Origin: Symsagittifera roscoffensis
Lineage: Eukaryota; Xenacoelomorpha; Acoela; Convolutidae
Assembly: GCF_963678635.1 (NCBI RefSeq)
Contig: NC_087063.1
Coordinates: 78,081,617 to 78,145,616, forward strand
Direction: 5' to 3'
Length of the DNA stretch: 64,000 bases
Positions within the stretch are counted from its first letter, which is position 1, and each line of letters begins with the position of its first letter. Below, in pieces: positions 22,361-34,639 of this stretch. The notes under the pieces are model-generated. The model saw only the letters and a program-made list of their open reading frames with translations. It was not told where the DNA came from and did no database searches. The position numbers and the translations under genes are program-made.

Positions 22361-23008
22361 TTTTCTACAAAAAATCATTCTTCACAATGGCAGCTGCTAT
22401 ATGTCAAGCTCTTCTCAGCTTTTATTTGGATTAGAGTAAAAAATCGCTATTTTTTCCTGTTTCCAACACGTTTTACGAAAAATACATATTAAACCAAGAC
22501 GTTTTTGTGTCTACCCACAATTCTTTGGAGAACTGCAAGTTCCATTTGGTTTTCTTAGGAACATTTTAAGCCAAGTTTTGCAGAGATTAGATAAATTTCT
22601 TTACATATATCAATAAATTGGCTGTCTTCACACTTTGTTTAAACACAGATTTCATTCAAATAATGTTAAATCAAGCGCAGAAGTATTCAATCAGCTTAGT
22701 CGAGCAGTTCAACATAACTTACGATGGAAAGGAGCCAAAAAATACCTATTACTGCAAAGAAACGACTAATTCGGAAACAAATTGATCTACATTATCAAAG
22801 TTCTAATCAAAAACTTGCGTGTACACAAACTTTTGGTTCAGCGTTTCTTAACAGAGTTCGAAAAACTCAAAATTCAAGAAATGAATATGATTTTCTGAAG
22901 ATGTTCGATTGTTTTATTGATTGTCATAATTCTGTGAATAGTGATTATGCAAGCTTTGTAAGAATATATTCAACTGTCTTACAATGTTCTCTTAGTAGTT
23001 TGCCTTGA
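22360..23008 (+). pseudogene. Orphan ORF 'A2' region, element A copy
   Basis: The TATA box at 22347 would drive this strand. A 94-codon ORF (22724-23008) is open, but the frame shared with element B (minus strand 60702-60355) begins N-I-T-Y-D and is broken by stops here. Nucleotide similarity to element B spans the whole region. The true frame is uncertain and no domain is recognised. Confidence 0.4.
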
Positions 23009-23149
23009 TAAGTTTTTAAAAACTAAGCTTTGGTTGAGGAACACTTAATTCAACTGAAAAGAAAATTCAATTTACAAACAAATGGGAAACTTCAAAAAAA
23101 TTTGTAAAAAAAACAAAAACTGAGTTAATTTTCGAGTTCCTTGTCATTT

Positions 23150-23367
23150 TCTTCTTCATGTGCCACGCCATGTTTTCTTCTCAAGAAAGCTAAGTTATCC
23201 TGTTGAGGCCTACATTTTTTTATACCTTTTATCATCAATGTTTTCAATTTTTCGCCAATCATGTAGGGAGTTTTTTAAGAGATTGAAACACTTCTTCGGA
23301 GCTCTGAAGAAGACGTCAAACTCAATTATAATTTCAAAACTAGTCAATTGTAATAAATTTTCACTTG
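23150..23367 (-). pseudogene. C-terminal remnant of the 250-aa orphan protein
   Basis: The minus strand encodes a stretch matching the C-terminal third of the ORF at 59406-60158: the L-T-S-E-x-L-L-Q motif, F-F-R-x-P-K-K-C-F, and H-D-W-R-K-I-E followed by R-Y-K-K. It has an in-frame stop after R-Y-K-K-M. The N-terminal part is missing, because similarity ends at about 23367. Confidence 0.6.
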
Positions 23368-23399
23368 TAAGCAAATGAAAACTATTTTATTTCTGGAAG

Positions 23400-24486
23400 A
23401 TGACTTAGATATACCCCATTCTTTTCTAAATTCTCTAATTTTTTTGCTCTCGAGTTTCCTCCATTGTTAAAAATCAAAAAAAGTTTGCTCACTAGACTGA
23501 GAGAGTTTTTTTAACTTTCAGAATGTTGACAGTTTTGGGTACCAATTTCAAACTGGAATTTGCAACTCACCCGTTCGGTTATGTTTGGCTTCAACTTTTG
23601 GGATAGATTTCAGTTTCTTCTAAAATTTTTATTCATACTGGCGAATTGAACAGATTTGTAGTATTGTTCAACTAAATTGATTTTTTTCATCCGTATTTTA
23701 ATACCAGCTTAGAGTAGGTTTATTCTCTTAAAAACGAACAAAATATCTGAATTCATTCAAAAAAATTATGATCACTTCTGTCATTTTGATTAAAAAAAAG
23801 AAAATTTTGTCTCATCAAATTGGTTGACTTTTATTTATATCTGAGAAGATTTGTAGAATAATTTTTCTAGTTGAATTGAATCTAATTTGAACAATTCTTA
23901 TGAAAATTGAAGAAATAAAAACTACTACTTTTAATCAAAACCTTGACTGAGTTTCTTTATTTAGATTTAAGAAAAACTGTTAAATATACAAGATTGACAA
24001 TTTTTTTCATCAATCTCATCTGTGTTTTTTCAGGAGTTTTGATTAGATTAATTTTCAAAAAAGGATATTTCTAGAAGTTAGAAGATATAGAAAACACTAC
24101 CACGTGTGCAAAAATCCTCTCAAGAATTTTTGCAGGATGGAGAGTTTAAGTTGATTTTCTCAACAAGTATGCAAAATTAATAATAATTCTTTTGCCAGAT
24201 GCAACTTTTTCAAAGTTTTCAACATTTTAACCAAAATCGTTTCGAGTTTACCACATAATTTCAACTTCATTTCCTAAATGGAAATGCGAAAGCGCAAAAA
24301 GTTAATGCAAAAAAGTACAATGACTTATTGCAAAAAATATTTCTACATTGTTGACCTGGAACCTTATTCCCTACGTTAATACATTGGTTTTCGTTTGTTT
24401 TTGATCAGCAGACATGCAAAAGTTAGTTTCTAATTAATTATTTTGGAACAAAAACCAGAATTTGAAACTAGTGAAAGAAATCAGTT
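23400..24486. other. Element A interior without a supported gene
   Basis: AT-rich sequence, duplicated at 27770-28860. Only short ORFs. It may correspond to the 58500-59400 region of element B, but I could not align it convincingly by eye. Confidence 0.4.
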
Positions 24487-24905
24487 ACTTACACTGAAAG
24501 AAAAATCAAGATTTTTTTGACAAGAAGGTGAAAGTTTTTTTGACTTTTTCTACAAAATGCGAAAAATTTCTTTTTTTTTTTGACAAAATGCTGAAAATTT
24601 TTAAATCTTTTTTTACAAAATGCAAAAAAAATTGCAAATTGTTTGACAAGATGCAAATGGTGTTTCACATTTTTCGACAAACTGCAAAAATTGTTTCAAA
24701 ATTTTTCGATAAACTGTGAAAAGTGTTTCATTGTTTTGGCAATATGCAAAACGTGTTCAATTTTTTTGACAAAATGCAACAAAAGTTTCATTTTTTTAGA
24801 CAAAATGCAAAAAAAGTTTCAATTTTTTCAACGAAATGCGAAAAAGTTTTCAAATTTTTGACAAAATGCGAAAAGAGTTTCTTTTTTTTGACAAAAAGTG
24901 AAAAC
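24487..24905. repeat. Minisatellite with TTTTTGACAAAATGC core, roughly 30-bp unit
   Basis: About 13-14 units of roughly 30 bp contain TTTTTGACAAAATGCAAAAA-like cores followed by a GTTTCA or similar block. Because the unit is near 30 bp, all three frames stay open on both strands and give repetitive F/K-rich ORFs, which I reject as genes. Related arrays: 28865-29275 and 57950-58500. Confidence 0.9.
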
Positions 24906-25247
24906 CAAAAAGTGTTTTCTAATAGTGTACAAAGATTTTACTGCCTTTTTTCTAAATGTGATCAAAATTTTAATCAAGTGTTTTAATATGTGTTCAAAGT
25001 TGGGGCACTGAACTAAATCTAATTGTTTTTCAATGGTTTACCCTGAATTTATTATCTCTTCTCATAATTCAATTGAAATTGAAGAATTAATAACGAAAAA
25101 CAAATAAACATCAAACATCAATTATTTACAAAAAGAAACAACCAAAGAGCTGTTAAGAGTTCTGAAGGTTTTCTATAGAACGCAGAGCTGGACGAGGTTC
25201 TAGTGGTTGTTGTGGAGCTGGAAACCCTCATCTTGATCTATCCTGCT

Positions 25248-25571
25248 TTATCCCAAGGAAAGAGGAAATCGTTTGATTAGTTGAGCCACATATCTAGAGT
25301 CAGAAGTGTCGGGGTAGCTCAATCCCACATGCTCAGCCAAATCCTCCATCATTTGCATTTCTACAAATTTTTTCTCTGTCATGGTTACTTGCGTCATATG
25401 ATGTTCGTTGAAATCCCTTCGCATCACTTCCGCCATATGCTAGACTTGAATTGGGATGTCCATTTGAGCCCAAAATACTCCAGAGAGTGTTTCTAGCACT
25501 TGAGTTTGTAATAGATCAGGCAAAAATTCTACAGAGTTCACAAGGTTGCTATTTTGCACTGATAAAATCAT
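25248..25571 (-). pseudogene. Orphan ORF 'A3', copy 1 (internal stop)
   Basis: Homologous to the intact ORF at 57222-57605. It starts with ATG at 25571 and carries the same M-D-I-P-I-Q-V, M-R-R-D-F-N-E-H-H-M and M-x-M-M-E motifs. A TAG replaces the codon after I-Q-V (about 25442), and the C-terminus ends early. A CCAAT array lies upstream at 25770-25975, as in element B. Confidence 0.65.
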
Positions 25572-25767
25572 TTTAAGCAATAAGTTGAGTAAGAGATAGA
25601 GTGAAAACAAGAATGATTTAGAGCTGAGGGCGGAGATAGTTAACGAAAGCTGAGTTGAAAGTAAATTGATTAGAGCTGAGAGAGGAGGTAGTTGACGGTA
25701 GTTAAGTTGAAAATAAAATGATTTTTAGTTAGGAGTGAGGGGTGCCTTCAATTGAAAGTGTGGGTTT

Positions 25768-25975
25768 AACCAATCGGAACTGATTTTCCATATTTAGAAC
25801 TGATGTACCCGCGTCCAATCAGATTTCAGCTTTCTCTGATGGAATTTTTTTTTAAAAGTCGTGCCCGATCGGACACAGAAATCAATTTTAGGATCTTTTT
25901 CTAACATTTTATTGTTTCCAATCACAAGAATGTGCAGTTTTTTTTGTAATTGTCTCATTCAATCAGACAAAAATT
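25768..25975 (-). promoter_or_regulatory. Second CCAAT-box array of element A
   Basis: CCAATCGG, CCAATCAG and CCAATCAC occur near 25773, 25817 and 25918, with an altered copy at 25868. The array lies upstream of the minus-strand ORF at 25571-25248, mirroring 56850-57045 in element B. It is duplicated at about 30134-30340. Confidence 0.55.
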
Positions 25976-26754
25976 TACCATTCAAGAACTTAACTCTTCC
26001 AGATAAAGAAATTTTTTTTTCAAAAATAGCAATCGCAAAAATATATGACCAAAAGTTTTCTGCTGTAAAATTAAGAATTGTTACCGATATAATTAACAAA
26101 AGAATAGAATAACAGTAGCATTTCCAAAAATTTTTAACGAGTTAAAGGAAGTTTTGTGTGTAATCAATAAGAAATTGCTGATTTTTCAGTAGATAGCCAA
26201 GTTCTTTAAATTTGATGTAATTTTGTAAGGATGACTCAAAGTTCATGAATTTTTCAAAGCAAATCTTTGGATATCTGAATCCAAACTTGATCAATCAGCA
26301 TTTCGAGCTTGGCAAACCTTTAGAGAAATGAAGAAATAAAGAACTCTGCTAGTGATTTTGTTTTACAAATTTCGGTATCGGGTAGGGGATAAAAAGAGTC
26401 TTTGATAAGTTATCAAACGACTTTTTTATCATATTAAAATCTTTGAGATTACACAAAAATTGTTTCTTTGTCAGGTGTAATTCAGCCGTAAGTCTACATC
26501 TTTGATAATCAACAATTATTTGAAAATTAAACTCTTTGATTGGGTAAGGTTCTCAAAAAAACTTTACTTAGTCGAACTCTATTTAGGTTAAATCAAGCGT
26601 CCAAAATTGTGAAAAAACTAAGAGTCATTGTCCAATTGATCATTAAGAAAAATAAGTAGAATTTTTTTGTAATGTAACTCAAAACAATTCAGATGTGTTT
26701 TGATAGACATTTTTCAAATAATTTTTAAGGTTTTTAAAAAAAAGTAACAGTTCT

Positions 26755-26940
26755 TTTCAAAGAAAGAGCTGGATTCTGGTTGGTTGACATTAAAATTGTT
26801 GAAATTTCCATGAACATTAAAGCTCGATACTGATTGGTTGATATCAAAAATATAAAAGTTTCTTAATAAGTAATGCTCGATTCTGATTGGTTGATAGCAA
26901 AGTTTTGATAAATTTATGGTTAGATTGGATGAATTTGATT
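26755..26940 (+). promoter_or_regulatory. CCAAT-box array of the right side, unit 1
   Basis: Three copies of CTGGTTGGTTGAC or CTGATTGGTTGA (inverted CCAAT) near 26774, 26833 and 26886, in a roughly 55-60 bp repeat. It precedes the zinc-finger remnant at about 27125. Duplicated at about 31137-31265. Confidence 0.65.
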
Positions 26941-27124
26941 TCAGCTAAGTTAAATAGCAGATCCAATATGATTTTTTTTCAGGTTAAAAACAATTGGTTC
27001 AAAAACTCCCATAGCTATTAAAATTAAATCTATTCACTTTCGAGTCTATTCAACTCTTCTTTTCTAAATACTTAGGACATTCCAAATCTTCTATTTCTTC
27101 TCAAAATCTTTCTTTACTTATTGA

Positions 27125-27290
27125 GACGCTGTCACTGATTAGAAACGAAAAAATTGCACACCCTGAATGTGGCAGAAAAAACACTTGCGAGGAACTCACT
27201 GATCAAATGAAGAAGAAGCATTGTTCTTGTCAACATAATGTTAACTTATTTCCTCAGTAGTCTCAAAACTCACTCCATGAGAAAGTAAAA
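27125..27290 (+). pseudogene. Zinc-finger gene remnant, unit 1
   Basis: Similar to 63279-63518, but a deletion removes the region between the two fingers, and the remainder has stops. The K-K-K-H-C end is preserved. Copy in unit 2 at about 31485-31655. Confidence 0.5.
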
Positions 27291-27591
27291 TTCACATATT
27301 TTTTTTATAAAAACGTTGGAAAAAACACTTTCAATAAACAAATTTACTGAATCTGAAAAATCTATGCAATTTTAAAAAATTTGAAAAATTCTACTAACCA
27401 TTAAACAGTTTTTTTGATCATTATTCTTGATCTGTCATTAATTTTTTTATACAAAAGTTTTGATTGATGATAAGACCAGCAAAAAATTGAGTTCAAATTG
27501 TCGTGAAAACTTCAACGGAGATCGATCCAAAAATCCTTAGAGAAATTAGAGAAATGATTTTGATATTAAATGGAAATGGAAGTGAGCAGTG

Positions 27592-27679
27592 TGAGTCATC
27601 GCGATTTCCATATATGGAAGTAGTACCAATGAATTTTCCTTATATGGAAAGTATGTAGGCGTTGCTTCTCCTATATAAA
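27592..27679 (+). promoter_or_regulatory. AP-1, two perfect CArG boxes and TATA (unit 2 copy)
   Basis: TGAGTCA at 27592-27598, CCATATATGG at 27608-27617, CCTTATATGG at 27638-27647 and TATATAAA at 27672-27679. In this copy both CArG boxes are intact, whereas one is altered in unit 1. Confidence 0.7.
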
Positions 27680-28864
27680 CCCAATTTTTCGTATTGTATA
27701 AATTTTGTATGTATTTTCCCTTTATGGAAAGTGTGTAAGCAAATGAAAACTATTTTATTTCTGGAAGATGACTTAGATATACCCCATTCTTTTCTAAATT
27801 CTCTAATTTTGTTGCTCTCGAGTTTCCTCCATTGTTAAAAATCAAAAAAAGTTTGCTCACTAGACTGAGAGAGTTTTTTTAACTTTCAGAATGTTGACAG
27901 TTTTGGGTACCAATTTCAAACTGGAATTTGCAACTCACCCGTTCGGTTATGTTTGGCTTCAACTTTTGGGATAGATTTCAGTTTCTTCTAAAATTTTTAT
28001 TCATACTGGCGAATTGAACAGATTTGTAGTATTGTTCAACTAAATTGATTTTTTTCATCCGTATTTTAATACCAGCTTAGAGTAGGTTTATTCTCTTAAA
28101 AACGAACAAAATATCTGAATTCATTCAAAAAAATTATGATCACTTCTGTCATTTTGATTAAAAAAAAGAAAATTTTGTCTCATCAAATTGGTTGACTTTT
28201 ATTTATATCTGAGAAGATTTGTAGAATAATTTTTCTAGTTGAATTGAATCTAATTTGAACAATTCTTATGAAAATTGAAGAAATAAAAACTACTACTTTT
28301 AATCAAAACCTTGACTGAGTTTCTTTATTTAGATTTAAGAAAAATTGTTAAATATACAAGATTGACAATTTTTTTCATCAATCTCATCTGTGTTTTTTCA
28401 GGAGTTTTGATTAGATTAATTTTCAAAAAAGGATATTTCTAGAAGTTAGAAGATATAGACAACACTACCACGTGTGCAAAAATCCTCTCAAGACTTTTTG
28501 CAGCATGGAGAGTTTAAGTTGATTTTCTCAACAAGTATGCAAAATTAATAATAATTCTTTTGCCAGATGCAACTTTTTCAAAGTTTTCAACATTTTAACC
28601 AAAATCGTTTCGAGTTTACCACATAATTTCAACTTCATTTCCTAAATGGAAATGCGAAAGCGCAAAAAGTTAATGCAAAAAAGTACAATGACTTATTGCA
28701 AAAAATATTTCTATATTGTTGACCTGGAACCTTATTCCCTACGTTAATACATTGGTTTTTGTTTGTTTTTGATCAGCAGACATGCAAAAGTTAGTTTCTA
28801 ATTAATTATTTTGGAACAAAAACCAGAATTTGAAACTAGTGAAAGAAATCAGTTACTTACACTG

Positions 28865-29275
28865 AAAGAAAAATCAAGATTTTTTTGACAAGAAGGTGAA
28901 AGTTTTTTGACTTTTTCTACAAAATGCGAAAAATTTCTTTTTTTTTTGACAAAATGCTGAAAATTTTTAAATCTTTTTTTACAAAATGCAAAAAAAATTG
29001 CAAATTGTTTGACAAGATGCAAATGGTGTTTCACATTTTTCGACAAACTGCAAAAATTGTTTCAAAATTTTTCGATAAACTGTGAAAAGTGTTTCATTGT
29101 TTTGGCAATATGCAAAACGTGTTCAATTTTTTGACAAAATGCAACAAACGTTTCATTTTTATAGACAAAATGCAAAAAAAGTTTCAATTTTTTCAACGAA
29201 ATGCGAAAAAGTTTTCAAATTTTTGACAAAATGCGAAAAGAGTTTCTTTTTTTTGACAAAAAGTGAAAACCAAAA
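28865..29275. repeat. TTTTTGACAAAATGC minisatellite, unit 2 copy
   Basis: Second copy of the array at 24487-24905, differing mainly in homopolymer lengths and a few substitutions. Confidence 0.9.
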
Positions 29276-29613
29276 AGTGTTTTCTAATAGTGTACAAAGA
29301 TTTTACTGCTTTTTTTTCTAAATGTGATCAAAATTTTAATCAAGTGTTTTAAAATGTGTGCAAAGTTGGGGCACTGAACTAAATCTAATTGTTTTTCAAT
29401 GGTTTACCCTGAATTTATTATCTCTTCTCATAATTCAATTGAAATTGAAGAATTAATAACGAAAAACAAATAAACATCAAACATCAATTATTTACAAAAA
29501 GAAACAACCAAAGAGCTGTTAAGAGTTCTGAAGGTTTTCTATAGAACGCAGAGCTGGACGAGGTTCTAGTGGTTGTTGTGGAGCTGGAAACCCTCATCTT
29601 GATCTATCCTGCT

Positions 29614-29937
29614 TTATCCCAAGGAAAGAGGAAATCGTTTGATTAGTTGAGCCACATATCTAGAGTCAGAAGTGTCGGGGTAGCTCAATCCCACATGCTC
29701 AGCCAAATCCTCCATCATTTGCATTTCTACAAATTTTTTCTCTGTCATGGTTACTTGCGTCATATGATGTTCGTTGAAATCCCTTCGCATCATTTCCGCC
29801 ATATGCTAGACTTGAATTGGGATGTCCATTTGAGCCCAAAATACTCCAGAGAGTAATTCTAGCACTTGAGTTTGTAATAGATCAGGCAAAAATTCTACAG
29901 AGTTCACAAGGTTGCTATTTTGCACTGATAAAATCAT
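29614..29937 (-). pseudogene. Orphan ORF 'A3', copy 2 (internal stop)
   Basis: Nearly identical to 25248-25571, including the TAG after I-Q-V, so the lesion predates the tandem duplication. One difference changes the residue before the M-R-R-D motif (V to M). Confidence 0.65.
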
Positions 29938-31484
29938 TTTAAGCAATAAGTTGAGTAAGAGATAGAGTGAAAACAAGAATGATTTAGAGCTGAGGGCGGA
30001 GATAGTTGACGAAAGCTGAGTTGAAAGTAAATTGATTAGAGCTGAGAGAGGAGGTAGTTGACGGTAGTTAAGTTGAAAATAAAATGATTTTTAGTTAGGA
30101 GTGAGGGGTGCCTTCAATTGAAAGTGTGGGTTTAACCAATCGGAACTGATTTTTCATATTTAGAACTGATGTACCCGCGTCCAATCAGATTTCAGCTTTC
30201 TCTGATGGAATTTTTTTTTAAAAGTCGTGCCCGATCGGACACAGAAATCAATTTTAGGATCTTTTTCTAACATTTTATTGTTTCCAATCACAAGAATGTG
30301 CAGTTTTTTTTGTAATTGTCTCATTCAATCAGACAAAAATTTACCATTCAAGAACTTAACTCTTCCAGATAAAGAAATTTTTTTTTCAAAAATAGCAATC
30401 GCAAAAATATATGACCAAAAGTTTTCTGCTGTAAAATTAAGAATTGTTACCGATATAATTAACAAAAGAATAGAATAACAGTAGCATTTCCAAAAATTTT
30501 TAACGAGTTAAAGGAAGTTTTGTGTGTAATCAATAAGAAATTGCTGATTTTTCAGTAGATAGCCAAGTTCTTTAAATTTGATGTAATTTTGTAAGGATGA
30601 CTCAAAGTTCATGAATTTTTCAAAGCAAATCTTTGGATATCTGAATCCAAACTTGATCAATCAGCATTTCGAGCTTGGCAAACCTTTAGAGAAATGAAGA
30701 AATAAAGAACTCTGCTAGTGATTTTGTTTTACAAATTTCGGTATCGGGTAGGGGATAAAAAGAGTCTTTGATAAGTTATCAAACGACTTTTTTATCATAT
30801 TAAAATCTTTGAGATTACACAAAAATTGTTTCTTTGTCAGGTGTAATTCAGCCGTAAGTCTACATCTTTGATAATCAACAATTATTTGAAAATTAAACTC
30901 TTTGATTGGGTAAGGTTCTCAAAAAAACTTTACTTAGTCGAACTCTATTTAGGTTAAATCAAGCGTCCAAAATTGTGAAAAAACTAAGAGTCATTGTCCA
31001 ATTGATCATTAAGAAAAATAAGTAGAATTTTTTTGTAATGTAACTCAAAACAATTCAGATGTGTTTTGATAGACATTTTTCAAATAATTTTTAAGGTTTT
31101 TAAAAAAAAGTAACAGTTCTTTTCAAAGAAAGAGCTGGATTCTGGTTGGTTGACATTAAAATTGTTGAAATTTCCATGAACATTAAAGCTCGATACTGAT
31201 TGGTTGATATCAAAAATATAAAAGTTTCTTAATAAGTAATGCTCGATTCTGATTGGTTGATAGCAAAGTTTTGATAAATTTATGGTTAGATTGGATGAAT
31301 TTGATTTCAGCTAAGTTAAATGGCAGATCCAATATGATTTTTTTTCAGGTTAAAAACAATTGGTTCAAAAACTCCCATAGCTATTAAAATTAAATCTATT
31401 CACTTTCGAGTCTATTCAACTCTTCTTTTCTAAATACTTAGGACATTCCAAATCTTCTATTTCTTCTCAAAATCTTTCTTTTGA

Positions 31485-31655
31485 GACGCTGTCACTGATT
31501 AGAAACGAAAAAATTGCACACCCATGAATGTGGCAGAAAAAACACTTGCGAGGAACTCACTGATCAAATGAAGAAGAAGCATTGTTCTTGTCAACATAAT
31601 GTTAACTTATTTCCTCAGTAGTCTCAAAACTCACTCCATGAGAAAGTAAAATTCA
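31485..31655 (+). pseudogene. Zinc-finger gene remnant, unit 2 / right TIR
   Basis: Same deleted form as at 27125-27290. It marks the inner edge of the right TIR of element A. Confidence 0.5.
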
Positions 31656-34568
31656 CATATTTTTTTTATGAAAACGTTGGAAAAAACACTTTCAATAAAC
31701 AAATTTACTGAATCTGAAAAATCTATGCAATTTTAAAAAATTTGAAAAATTCTACTAACCATTAAACAGTTTTTTTTATCATTATTCTTGATCTGTCATT
31801 AATTTTTTTATACAAAAGTTTTGATTGATGATAAGACCAGCAAAAAATTGAGTTCAAATTGTCGTGAAAACTTCAACGGAGATCGATCCAAAAATCCTTA
31901 ATCTAGAGTAAAAACTCCTTTGGTTGCAAGCTTGCGGGAATTTTGTTGCAATCAACTTGTAGTAAAAGTGAATCATATACGTTAATGAGTGCTTAAGTCT
32001 CCTGAAAAGTTTTAAATAACTTAATAACTATGAAACTGAATAACTGAATAATTAGGTTTTGCCTAGTTACTATTTTAAAGTTTTCCTTGTTTAGTGCTTG
32101 TGAAATTGTTCACAGAGTAATGCACTCTTAAGCAGATAACGGGGGTTCAATTATTCAGAATTATGGTTTTCCACTGTTTTTTGACAATTCCAGAAAAAAA
32201 GATTGTTTACTGACCTAGAAAAGTTAAAAATATATAATTTTGCTAAATTGTAAAAGCCTAATTTTAATAGTTTACAACATTCTCAACCAAAAAATTATTT
32301 AAAAATAGGAATTCAGTGTTGAAACAGCAATAAACAGTTATCAGGTTGAGGAAATCAGTTGTCGTTTTTTAGAAAATTGTTTTTGGTAATAATTCTGCTT
32401 CAAATTATTGAACGGTTGTTCAAATGATGCATTTTTCTATCTAAAACTCAATTTTCAAGGAAAATTTTGTTCGAAATGGATTGAAATGGAAGATAGTAGA
32501 TGAAGCAGAAACTGAGAAAATAGCAAATTGCGATAGAAACTCAATTTAATTCTATAAGATTTGGAGACAATTTTATTTTAAAATGGCTTAAAAATTACAT
32601 CTTGAGAAAAAATCAAACAAAAAAGTGTAATGTTTGAAAATTTTTAATCAAATGAAATTTAAAAAAACCTATATGAAAATTCAGAATTTTTTGTGAAGTA
32701 AACCCACCTCCAACATCGTTTAGAAAAATCTTTCTTCTGGACGAAAAAGAATTGAGGTAGAAAGATTTTAGGAGAAAATACTTCAGATAAAAATTTCTAG
32801 ACAAACTAATATTTTAGCCGAACCAGATGTATGATTTCTTAGTTATCTGAATTTTAACCAGAAAAAGTTCAATTAGACACACAGTAAAAATTTAGTTCTA
32901 GTTAGCTTGAATTTTTTTAAATTAGAAAATTACGGAGAATTTTTAGTTTGTTTTTGTTTAAAAAAATTTCGCAAAGTTATTCAATTGTTACAGTTTGCAC
33001 CTTGATTTCTTCTCCTTAATCATTAAATCTAGGAAACGATCTTTTAGATGTTTTTAGATGTTGCACAAACATGGAACTTTGTTCCCTTGCCCATTTCTAC
33101 GACACCAACGTTAAATACTTCTTTATGTTCTCAGTCTATACATGTGCTTTTGAATGCGTCAAATAGCAGCAGTTCTTTCTCACTTAGACATTTTTGAGAA
33201 AAGCTTAGACAAAAAATAAGAAAAAAATGCGATTTATTAATTATTTTGCAAGAAAGGCGATAGTTAATGAAGCAGTGATAGCAAGAGGAAGCTTTTGTTG
33301 AACATCATAGAATCTAATTTACTCAAAAGAAAAGTTTACACCATTTTTAGTCAATTTTAGGTGTAATGTGTTTATTTGTTATCAATAATCTGAGACTTAT
33401 AACTATTATTATTGTTAAAAACTTCTAAAAACTTTGGGCTAATCTTTGAGAAAAAACTGAGAGGGAATTCGATCATGGAGTTTGATCTAGAAGTTTTGGT
33501 GAATTTTGCTCTTACTGTTCATGTGAGATTCTTAAGTAAATTGTCTTTGATTTGGAGAAAAGAAACCAATAAACTACACAAATGAATGGTTAAAAATGGA
33601 AAACTTTGGATAGATTTGATTTTTTTTTCACTTTCTCAAAAATTACGATTACTTACACTGTATTCCCAAGAAATCTGCATTTTCAATTTTGAATCAACTA
33701 AAATAAGCTTTAAATGTTCAGAGTAAAATATATAAACCGCTTCTTAGCTCAAATTAGTGTAAACTTAATCGTATTTCATTGTTTTGAGAGGAAATTGCCA
33801 TAATTTTATTCAAAAATTTGTATCACTGCCTCAACATGATGCCAATTAAAAAATAATTTGAGCTTAGTCTTAAGCTCTACACGTGTGTATTTTTTTTCGA
33901 TAAGACCAGAAGCAACAAAAAACTACAAAGAACTAGCCAAAACTTTGAGATTTCTGCAATTCTTTCCAAAAACTTGACTTTTTTGAAGTTTCAGTAGATT
34001 TCAGGAAAGTTTCCGCTAGATTGACTGCTGTTTTGAAAAGTGAGTTTGTCTAATAAAATAGTTATTCAGTCCAATGATATCGTGTTTTGAATTTTTTTTG
34101 AAAAAAAAATCAATTTATTTTTTGATAAACTTTCTGAGTTTTTGCACATTTCTATACTAGACATTTCTATAAAAAATCCAAAAATATACAGTTTTCCTTA
34201 CCATTCTCTTACCATCACACTGAAACCTTACCATTCCCTATCTTAATACATTGGGAATCAAATTCCCTATCTTAATGAGTTCTTATTTCCTTACAATGTA
34301 ATTATTATCCTAATACAAAGGGAAATCTATACACAAACTTAAGACATGGTAAGATCGGGCGCCAAAATTTTTTTGAAACTTACTATCACACTGAAACCTT
34401 ACCATCCCTATTTATTAGGTAACCTATTCCTTATCTTGATATATAGGAAACCTATTTACTATCCTAATACATAGCTTGGAGACCGGCTGCTCTATTCCCT
34501 ATCTCAATACATGGGATTAACCAGCCAACCGCCGCCCCGCCTTTTCTCCTCACACATGTACTACTAGC
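31490..34568 (-). repeat. Element A right terminal inverted repeat
   Basis: Inverted relative to 16920-20430 and to the element B left arm. Around 31905-31990 it carries the GGTTGCAAGCTTGCGGG and TAGTAAAAGTGAATCA blocks also present at 55040-55125 (inverted) and 63745-63820. No supported gene. Confidence 0.7.
34200..34510. repeat. TIR-tip minisatellite, right end of element A
   Basis: Inverted counterpart of the array at 16925-17240, with CTTACCATTCCCTATCTTAATACA-type units. It ends next to the CATGTATT tip shared with element B. Confidence 0.8.
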
Positions 34569-34639
34569 ACCCTCAGAACCATCTAGAAGTTCAGCAACCG
34601 CATCTTTGTAGAAGCACCATCATATTCTTTTTTCGAAGC

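Larger units (their letters stand above)
22216..27540. repeat. Internal tandem duplication of element A, unit 1 (5.3 kb)
   Basis: Unit 1 begins with AGAAATTAGAGAAATGA at 22216 and ends with AAAATCCTTAG at 27540. Unit 2 follows without a gap and begins with the same sequence. The unit covers internal genes plus an incomplete part of the right TIR. Identity to unit 2 is very high. Confidence 0.92.
27541..31900. repeat. Internal tandem duplication of element A, unit 2 (4.4 kb, internally deleted)
   Basis: Same start and end as unit 1, but lacking about 1 kb that corresponds to 22358-23366. The junction at about 27690-27735 contains a short AT-rich filler with an extra near-CArG sequence. From 27735 onwards the two units are collinear (offset about 4366-4370) with few differences. 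Confidence 0.92.
16900..34568. mobile_element. Element A: 17.7-kb TIR element of an unrecognised type
   Basis: The two ends are inverted copies over about 2.7-3.5 kb. Matching landmarks include the GGTCTCC-AGCTATGTATTA block (about 16955 and 34485), the GGGAATAGG arrays, and the zinc-finger block (about 20200-20420 inverted against 31490-31650). The right boundary is set by comparison with element B, whose left end shares TAGTAGTA(C/T)ATGT and GGCGGTTG next to a CATGTATTA tip. The left boundary is less certain. The interior corresponds to element B in reverse orientation, plus a tandem duplication. No transposase, integrase, polymerase or helicase motif is visible. Size and TIRs recall Maverick/Polinton-like or other large viral-type elements, but none of their hallmark proteins is seen. 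Confidence 0.75.

Noticed and set aside
24487-24986. Overlapping F/K-rich ORFs on both strands
   Set aside because: They follow a roughly 30-bp minisatellite, whose length keeps all frames open.
22700-31700. CRISPR-like arrays
   Set aside because: The repeats are contiguous minisatellites without unique spacers, in a eukaryotic context.
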